In this document: one piece after another, positions 59,080 to 64,000 of the stretch
Numbering within the stretch: the first letter of the stretch is position 1
Layout: the number at the start of each line of letters is the position of its first letter
NCBI RefSeq assembly: GCF_051055405.1
Contig: NZ_CP167068.1
Span: forward strand, 620,001-684,000
Source: Pseudolachnospira sp051055405
GTDB lineage: Bacteria; Bacillota; Clostridia; Lachnospirales; Lachnospiraceae
DNA length: 64,000 nt
Direction of reading: 5' to 3'
Made by a program: the position numbers and the translations under genes
Notes under the pieces: generated by a model
Told to the model about the DNA's origin: nothing
What the model saw: only the letters and a program-made list of their open reading frames with translations
Databases searched by the model: none

Positions 59080-59358
59080 TTGATTGATGAGACAATGTCT
59101 TTGGAGTACAATACTAATGAATTCGTTTTACGTTTTGTTAAAGAAAATTTTTCAGACGCTTCCCAGGAACTTTTGCGCTTAGCGAAAAACGAAATCTATG
59201 CCCGTCATGGCTATATATTCCGAGATCCGGCTTTGAAGGAGTATTTCCTGACTAGAGACTGGTATACGCCCTGTTATCAGGCGGAGGAATTTGACGAAAG
59301 TTGTTTTAACGAGTATGAGAAAGCAAATCTGGAGCTTTTGGTTTCTTTGGGGGCTTAG
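59080..59358 (+). CDS. Short YARHG-domain protein
   Basis: About 92 residues with a clear YARHG domain (SQELLRLAKNEIYARHGYIFRDPALKEYFLTRDWYTP, roughly residues 26-63). YARHG domains usually lie in the extracellular part of larger lipoproteins, but there is no signal peptide or anchor here. The start is uncertain: TTG at 59080, ATG at 59095, and an upstream stop at 59068. It could be a small cytoplasmic gene or the tail of a decayed longer one. No function is assigned. Confidence 0.5.
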   Translation: MIDETMSLEYNTNEFVLRFVKENFSDASQELLRLAKNEIYARHGYIFRDPALKEYFLTRDWYTPCYQAEEFDESCFNEYEKANLELLVSLGA

Positions 59359-59503
59359 AAAAGAAAAACATAATAAATTTGAGATGAAAACGCAGTTTTT
59401 ATGCGCTCTGCAAGTATGTTTCTAATATTCAGCCGTCAAACTTTCGAGCCTCAAGGTGGTGCTATTTTTAAAAGCTTCCTGTAATATTTCTGCGAAATAT
59501 TGA

Positions 59504-59540
59504 ATATTGTATTGCAAATGGCAATACAATATAGTATGAT
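59504..59540 (+). promoter_or_regulatory. Toxin-antitoxin promoter with operator palindrome
   Basis: A perfect 12-bp inverted repeat ATATTGTATTGC (59504-59515) with 59521-59532, spacer AAATG. The -35 TTGCAA (59512-59517), a 17-bp spacer and the -10 TATGAT (59535-59540) overlap it, so bound antitoxin would block the promoter. Confidence 0.8.
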
Positions 59541-59566
59541 ATCAAGCAGAAGGGTAGGTGATTATG

Positions 59567-59863
59567 ATGGCAACAAAAAGTGCAAATGTAACGGCTCGTG
59601 TGCAGCCGGAGATAAAGCAGCAGGCAGAAGCGGTTCTGGAGCGGCTCGGACTGCCGGTTTCAGTTCTAATTGATACCTTATACCGTCAGATCATTATGAC
59701 CGGTGGTATTCCGTATTCCCTCACTGTTCCGAAGCTGCCTACCCGGGACGACATGACGGATGAACAGTTTCATGCTATGATGGAAAATGGCTATAGCCAA
59801 GCAAAAAGCGGTCAGACGATTCCAGTAGACGAAGCCTTTGCGAAAATCCGTGAGAGCATTTGA
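59567..59863 (+). CDS. RelB/DinJ-family antitoxin
   Basis: A 98-residue antitoxin of the RelB/DinJ family. The ribbon-helix-helix DNA-binding part is at residues 1-50 (KSANVTARVQPEIKQQAEAVLERLGLPVSVLIDTLYRQI), and the C-terminus (about 60-98) would neutralise the toxin. It also represses its own promoter through the 12-bp palindrome upstream. I start it at the ATG 59567, behind GGTG; an ATG at 59564 and a GTG at 59558 are in frame. The toxin gene begins two bases after its stop. Confidence 0.9.
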   Translation: MATKSANVTARVQPEIKQQAEAVLERLGLPVSVLIDTLYRQIIMTGGIPYSLTVPKLPTRDDMTDEQFHAMMENGYSQAKSGQTIPVDEAFAKIRESI

Positions 59864-59865
59864 AT

Positions 59866-60195
59866 ATGCGGTATGAAGTAAAGCTGACGCCACAGGCTGT
59901 GGCGCAGATACAGGAAACAGTGTCCTATATCACATATACGTTGCTTGAAGCGGAGACGGCAAGACACTGGTCGGACTTTCTGCAAAAGCAGATATCTGCT
60001 TTGGATTCAATGCCCGCAAGATATCCCCTGACCGAGGAAGAACCGTGGCGAACTTACGGCATTCGCAAAATGACCGTTAAGAACTTCTTCGTTTACTATC
60101 TGATTGATGAGGAGAAGAAAATAGTATCGGTTACGGCGGTTATTTACAGGCGCCGGGATCAGCTTATGGCGTTGTTGGATATTAACTTATCATGA
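59866..60195 (+). CDS. RelE/ParE-superfamily toxin
   Basis: A 109-residue toxin of the RelE/ParE superfamily: YEVKLTPQAVAQIQETVSYITYTLLEAETARHWSDFLQKQISALDSMPARYPLTEEEPWRTYGIRKMTVKNFFVYYLIDEEKKIVSVTAVIYRRRD shows the family pattern in shortened form as R-x-y near the end. RelE-type members cut mRNA at the ribosome and ParE-type ones poison gyrase; the YRRRD end resembles both, so the target is open. It is separated from the antitoxin by two bases and followed by a terminator. Confidence 0.88.
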   Translation: MRYEVKLTPQAVAQIQETVSYITYTLLEAETARHWSDFLQKQISALDSMPARYPLTEEEPWRTYGIRKMTVKNFFVYYLIDEEKKIVSVTAVIYRRRDQLMALLDINLS

Positions 60196-60199
60196 GAAG

Positions 60200-60219
60200 A
60201 GCCGAGAAATCGGCTTTTT
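60200..60219 (+). terminator. Terminator after the toxin gene
   Basis: AGCCGA with TCGGCT and a GAAA tetraloop (60200-60215), followed by TTTTCTTTT. Confidence 0.85.
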
Positions 60220-60493
60220 CTTTTGCCCCAAAAGAAGTAATTGCCCTGATTCCAATTCTTTACCTAGAAAATCTCACCGCCTTTTGCAGGAACTAAAAAG
60301 AATCGTGAATGCCAAAACCACAAATGGGAGAAAATGAGAGAAGAACCCTGAAAAAAGATAAAAAAATCACAATTTTGTAACGCTTAAGAGACAAAAAGAG
60401 TGTCAAGGTTTTTTTGCTTAAAAAAACAAGAAAAGTAAGAATGGTATACGACAAAAACGTAAAAATGTTGCCAAAATGCTGTCAAAAAAAACA

Positions 60494-60522
60494 TTGATAA
60501 ATAAATGAAAATAGTGTAAAAT
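60494..60522 (+). promoter_or_regulatory. Promoter of the V-type ATPase operon
   Basis: TTGATA (60494-60499), a 17-bp spacer and TAAAAT (60517-60522). The leader of about 140 nt holds an imperfect hairpin TTGAAAC/GTTTCAA (60605-60636). The rest of the gap 60220-60493 is A-rich with no gene I can support. Confidence 0.7.
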
Positions 60523-60670
60523 CATGGTATATTTTTGGCTTGGCTCAGAATTTTCAAGCGCATCGGAGGAGAAAAGGAGAGCGGGGTCAATAATAATCCG
60601 GCTTTTGAAACATAATCTGAAAATGATTGGTTTCAATTTGCCAAAAAATAATAGGTAGGGAGGGAAAAGC

Positions 60671-60997
60671 ATGTCGATTGAGAATATGAAACGGATTTCG
60701 GAAAGCGAAGAAGAAGCCGTTTCCATTCGCAAGCAGGCACAAGCGGATTCCAAGAAGCTGCTCGAGCAGGGACGGAAACAAGCTGCCGAGATGGTCGAAA
60801 CCGCGAAAAAACAAGCGGATGAAGCCTATCGGGAGACCCTGCGGCAGGCGGAGGCAGAGGCGGAAAAGGCCTATCAGGCCCGGATTGCCGAAGTTGCCGC
60901 CGAATGCGACGCTATGAAGGCGCAGGCAGAAAAACGCTTAGCCGAGGCAGCTCAAATCATCGCCGGAAAGGTTGTGAAGTCCAGTGGCAATTGTTAA
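60671..60997 (+). CDS. V-type ATPase G/H-type peripheral stalk subunit
   Basis: A 108-residue, almost wholly helical and charged protein (heptad-like KQAQADSKKLLEQGRKQAAEMVETAKKQADEAYRETLRQAEAE) that matches the small G/H (NtpF/AhaH) stalk subunit of bacterial V-type ATPases. It pairs with subunit E to form the peripheral stator linking V1 to subunit I. Its end overlaps subunit I by 14 bp. A GGGAGGG site precedes the ATG, and the gene starts the operon. Confidence 0.8.
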   Translation: MSIENMKRISESEEEAVSIRKQAQADSKKLLEQGRKQAAEMVETAKKQADEAYRETLRQAEAEAEKAYQARIAEVAAECDAMKAQAEKRLAEAAQIIAGKVVKSSGNC

Positions 60998-62960
60998 AAT
61001 GAACAAACTGTCTGTCATTGGTCTTGAGACAGAAAAGGCCGGTCTGCTAAACCGGCTGATGGACCTGGGCGTGGTGGAGCTGAACGATCAAAGCGAAAAG
61101 CTGCTGGACTCGGAGTGGTCTTCCATCGTCACCAGAGACGGTGATGAGGATCAGATCTCCGAATTGGACAGCCGTTTAACCAAAGTGGAGACCGCGCTGG
61201 AAGCCATTGCCCGCTATGACACCGCGAAGAAGCCTCTGTTTCGGACCAGAAAGACCATGAGCCAGAGCGCTTATGACGAGGTTCTGAAAAACGGAGCTTC
61301 CATTCGCCATGAGATCCAGGACGTATTGGCGCTCTATGACAGATGGAGTGAGAGTAAGTCTAAGGAGAACACCATTGTTTCTATGCAGGCATCCTTACAA
61401 CCATGGATCGCCTATGAACTTCCCCTGGACATGACAGGGACCCGTTCCGTTCGCGTACTCACAGGCATCGTTCCTGCTGTCGCAGACGTGGAAAGCATGA
61501 AACAGCAAGTGTCCACGGCCAGTCCAGATACGGTTGTCACTGTGATAGGACAGGACGCGGAACAGCAGTATCTCAGCGTGATTTGTATGAGAGCGGAAGA
61601 AGAAGCTGTATTGGATGCGCTAAAAAGCTTCGGTTTTACCTTTGCTCTCTTCAAAGATTTGACCGGAACCGTAAAAGAAAATGTTACCCGGTTAAATGAA
61701 GAACTGGCTGAGACGAAAAAAGAGCAGGAAGAATTGGAGCAGAAGATGGCTTCCTTCGCTGCTAAGAAAGAAGAAATTCAGTATTATTACGACAGTCTGC
61801 TGATGGAGCGCGATGAGGCAAAGGCAGCGGAAAACCTATTGAAGACGAAAAAAGCATTCTATTTCGATGGATGGGTGCCGCAGCGCGCGTGCGACCAGGT
61901 GAAAAAAGTCTTAGAAGATGCTGGCTGCAGCTACGAAATCACAGAGCCGGAGAAGGGCGAAGAGACGCCGGTTCTCCTGGACAACAAAGGATTGGTGGTT
62001 CCTTTCGAGGCGATTACCAGCATGTATGCTTTGCCGAAATCCTATGAGGTAGACCCGACTCCAATTTTTGCGATCTTTTACTTTATTTTCTACGGTATGA
62101 TGTTTGCAGACATGGGTTATGGTCTGATCCTTGCGGCGGCTTGTTTCCTATTATTAAAGAAATTTCCCCTTGAGAATACCGGATATCGCTTGGTAAAGTG
62201 TCTGGGATTTTGCGGAATCTCAACTTTTATTTGGGGCGCGCTCTTCGGCGGCTTCCTCGGCGATATCATTACTGTGGTAGCGGATACTTTCTTTGGCGCT
62301 ACGATAGAGATTACTCCGTTGTGGTTTAATCCCTTGAGCGATCCGATGAAGCTTTTGATCTTCTCCTGCGTGTTGGGTACGGTTCATCTGTTCATCGGTA
62401 TGGGCGTGAAGGCTTATATGTATCTGAAGGATGGCAAGATTGCGGAAGCGATCATCGAAGTCCTGGCCTGGTATCTATTCCTGATCGGCCTGGCGCTGCT
62501 GCTCTTTGGCGGAAGCCTGTTCGACGGCGCATCCGGCATTGGCAAGTGGCTGGCGATCGTGGGAGCGGTCGTTATCGTTGGCGGTCCGCTGCTTCGCGGA
62601 AAAGGCGTAGGAAAGCTTTTAGGACTCTGGGATCTGTACGGAACCACCAGTTATCTGGCGGATATTCTGTCCTATTCCCGGCTGCTCGCTTTAGGCCTTG
62701 CTTCGGCGGTTATCGCTCAGGTATTTAATGCCCTTGGTTCCCTGTTTGGCGGTGGAATCGTAGGCGCGATTCTTTTCATCATCATTGCAATTTTCGGCCA
62801 TGCGCTGAACTTTGCATTAAACGCGCTGGGCTCTTACGTTCATGCGAGCCGGCTGCAGTATGTAGAATTCTTTGGAAAATTTTATGAAGGCGGAGGAGAC
62901 GCCTTCCAGCCTTTTGAAAAGAAAACGAAATATGTAAAGCTTGTGAAGGAGGAAAAGTAA
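60984..62960 (+). CDS. ntpI: V-type ATPase subunit I
   Basis: A 658-residue subunit I (the a-subunit equivalent), which carries the ion half-channels and docks the peripheral stalks. The N-terminal cytoplasmic half (residues 1-330) is coiled-coil rich (TRLNEELAETKKEQEELEQKM). The C-terminal half has about seven to eight helices with the conserved TMYALPKSYEVDPTPIFAIFYFIFYGMMFADMGYG and SYSRLLALGLASAVIAQVFN, where the arginine interacts with the rotor ring. It starts with a GTG at 60984 that overlaps the preceding gene. Confidence 0.92.
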   Translation: MAIVKMNKLSVIGLETEKAGLLNRLMDLGVVELNDQSEKLLDSEWSSIVTRDGDEDQISELDSRLTKVETALEAIARYDTAKKPLFRTRKTMSQSAYDEVLKNGASIRHEIQDVLALYDRWSESKSKENTIVSMQASLQPWIAYELPLDMTGTRSVRVLTGIVPAVADVESMKQQVSTASPDTVVTVIGQDAEQQYLSVICMRAEEEAVLDALKSFGFTFALFKDLTGTVKENVTRLNEELAETKKEQEELEQKMASFAAKKEEIQYYYDSLLMERDEAKAAENLLKTKKAFYFDGWVPQRACDQVKKVLEDAGCSYEITEPEKGEETPVLLDNKGLVVPFEAITSMYALPKSYEVDPTPIFAIFYFIFYGMMFADMGYGLILAAACFLLLKKFPLENTGYRLVKCLGFCGISTFIWGALFGGFLGDIITVVADTFFGATIEITPLWFNPLSDPMKLLIFSCVLGTVHLFIGMGVKAYMYLKDGKIAEAIIEVLAWYLFLIGLALLLFGGSLFDGASGIGKWLAIVGAVVIVGGPLLRGKGVGKLLGLWDLYGTTSYLADILSYSRLLALGLASAVIAQVFNALGSLFGGGIVGAILFIIIAIFGHALNFALNALGSYVHASRLQYVEFFGKFYEGGGDAFQPFEKKTKYVKLVKEEK

Positions 62961-62961
62961 C

Positions 62962-63432
62962 ATGACTTTAGGATTAGCATTAGCGATTGGTGGAGCTGCA
63001 ATTGCAGCGTGTGCAGGTATCGGAAGTGCTCTTGGTGTAGGTGTAGCTGGTGAGGCTGCTGCCGGCGTGGTGGCAGAAGATCCGAAGAAATTTGGTCAGA
63101 CCCTGGTTCTGCAGGCTTTGCCGGGTACCCAGGGAATTTATGGTTTGCTGATTGCATTCTTGATTTTGGTAAAAACAGGCGTGATGGGCGGAAATCCCGC
63201 GGAATTGTCCACCATGCAGGGCATTTACTTCCTGTTCACCGGCGTGCCGATCGGCCTGGTTGGTATCTGGTCCGGATGGGCGCAGGGAAAAGCTTCCGCT
63301 GCCGGCATCATGCTGATTGCAAAGAGACCCAGCGAGCTGGCTAAGGGTATTATCTACGCCGCTATGGTTGAGACCTACGCGATCTTGGCTCTGCTGATTT
63401 CCTTCCTGATGTGGATGTTCATTACAGTTTAA
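62962..63432 (+). CDS. ntpK: V-type ATPase rotor-ring subunit K
   Basis: A 156-residue proteolipid with four membrane helices made of two duplicated hairpins, forming the rotor ring. Residues that bind sodium in the Enterococcus hirae NtpK are present: Leu53, Thr56 and Gln57 (LPGTQG), Gln108 (WAQGK) and Glu137 (MVETYA). This indicates a sodium- rather than proton-translocating enzyme, though only by comparison. It follows subunit I by one base, behind AGGAGG. Confidence 0.93.
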   Translation: MTLGLALAIGGAAIAACAGIGSALGVGVAGEAAAGVVAEDPKKFGQTLVLQALPGTQGIYGLLIAFLILVKTGVMGGNPAELSTMQGIYFLFTGVPIGLVGIWSGWAQGKASAAGIMLIAKRPSELAKGIIYAAMVETYAILALLISFLMWMFITV

Positions 63433-63466
63433 GCTGGATGCCTGACAGGAAAGGAATTGGTGACCT

Positions 63467-64000
63467 ATGAGCATTGAAAGTATTACGGCCCGGATTTTGC
63501 AGGAGGCAAAAGACGAGGCGGAGCAATGGATGAAGCAGACGGAAAGCGAGCGCGACGCTTTGCTTGCCGGTGCGGCAGAGGAAGCCGAGGCGGCGAAGAA
63601 AGAAATGGCTGTTAAGGCAGAAGAGGATGCGAAGGTCCTGGGCGAGCGGAGAAATTCTGTGGCGGAACTGGAGGCGCGCAAGATGCGTCTTTCGGCAAAG
63701 CAGGAAATGATTGACCGCAGTTTTGAAGAGGCGGCAAAGCTTTTAGCGGGAATGCCGGAAAAAGAGTATCAGGCATTTTTGATGGAATTGCTGACGCCGT
63801 ATCAGGCGCAGCCCGGTGAGATTCTCTTAAATGAAAAGGATAAAAAAGCCTACGGCGAGGCGCTTACGGAAGCATTGAAGGAAAGCCCCTTGTCTGTCTC
63901 CGAGGAGACGGTTTCCATTCAGGGCGGTTTTATCCTGCGGCAGGGAAGCGTAGCATTAAACGCATCTCTGGAAAAGTTGATGGAAACCCAGAAAAAACAG
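63467..64000 (+). CDS. ntpE: V-type ATPase subunit E, truncated by the window end
   Basis: The first 178 residues of subunit E, the stator subunit that joins the head to the stalk. A long alanine- and glutamate-rich helix (residues 5-115) is followed by the globular domain beginning near PEKEYQAFLMELL, with the GGFILRQGSVALN segment near residue 155 typical of subunit E. It continues beyond the right edge. The operon order G/H-I-K-E here would normally continue with C, F, A, B and D. Confidence 0.88.
   Translation, partial: MSIESITARILQEAKDEAEQWMKQTESERDALLAGAAEEAEAAKKEMAVKAEEDAKVLGERRNSVAELEARKMRLSAKQEMIDRSFEEAAKLLAGMPEKEYQAFLMELLTPYQAQPGEILLNEKDKKAYGEALTEALKESPLSVSEETVSIQGGFILRQGSVALNASLEKLMETQKKQ

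Noticed and set aside
60418..60753. 111-codon minus-strand frame upstream of the V-ATPase genes
   Set aside because: It covers the operon promoter and the start of the first gene, is biased to Phe and Leu from A-rich DNA, and has no ribosome site.

Overview
The window reads as chromosomal DNA of a spore-forming, anaerobic Gram-positive bacterium of the class Clostridia, most likely Lachnospiraceae or a close relative. The pointers are spoVAD/spoVAE behind a sigma-G-type promoter, a V-type ATPase with a sodium-site rotor subunit, ferredoxin-linked 2-oxoacid oxidation, TTGACA/TATAAT-type promoters, strong AGGAGG ribosome-binding sites, and many short palindromic intergenic repeats. I saw no rRNA or tRNA gene, no prophage, no CRISPR array and no intact insertion sequence.

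Layout. 1-7.0 kb: end of mutY, a lipid-kinase-family gene, rpoD, an ABC-F ATPase, a nucleotidyltransferase and spoVAD-spoVAE. 7.2-16.4 kb: a LOR/SDH-domain enzyme, a 247-bp palindromic repeat, an esterase, yhdT-panF behind an attenuator-like leader, a class A PBP, a YigZ/IMPACT protein, a pentapeptide-repeat protein and a CarD-type regulator. 16.6-21.3 kb: an uncharacterised operon (HD protein, SLC13-type permease, AtuA-like protein, DUF4387 protein) divergent from a LysR gene with two tandem LysR-like boxes between them. 21.4-28.6 kb: a second copy of the palindromic repeat, an Rpn-type nuclease gene, then a leftward unit gtrB-like, gtrA-like, YfhO, argH. 28.8-44.7 kb: an SSB-like protein, dapA-dapB, a REP-like inverted pair in front of a Gld-like ABC operon, a flavodoxin-family gene, a ZIP transporter, nth, hisS, aspS and trkA-trkH.

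44.8-56.3 kb is the most coherent metabolic region. A leftward unit (APC permease, RidA, class V aminotransferase-fold enzyme, M24 peptidase) and a rightward unit (ferredoxin and three subunits of a 2-oxoacid:ferredoxin oxidoreductase, a fused NDP-forming acyl-CoA synthetase, a class I/II aminotransferase) flank an IclR-type regulator gene. Both promoters share two identical 14-bp sequences, one of them just past each -10 element, so one regulator probably controls both. Together the genes could import an amino acid or peptide, deaminate it, oxidise the 2-oxoacid to an acyl-CoA with ferredoxin as acceptor, and recover ATP from the acyl-CoA. The substrate cannot be read from the sequence.

56.4-64 kb: a small lipoprotein, a marR-MATE unit with two inverted operator copies, a short YARHG-domain gene, a RelB/ParE-type toxin-antitoxin pair with a perfect 12-bp operator palindrome, and the first four genes of a V-type ATPase operon (G/H, I, K and a truncated E). 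Start codons were chosen from Shine-Dalgarno spacing and family N-termini. Functional names rest on recognised motifs, not on database searches.
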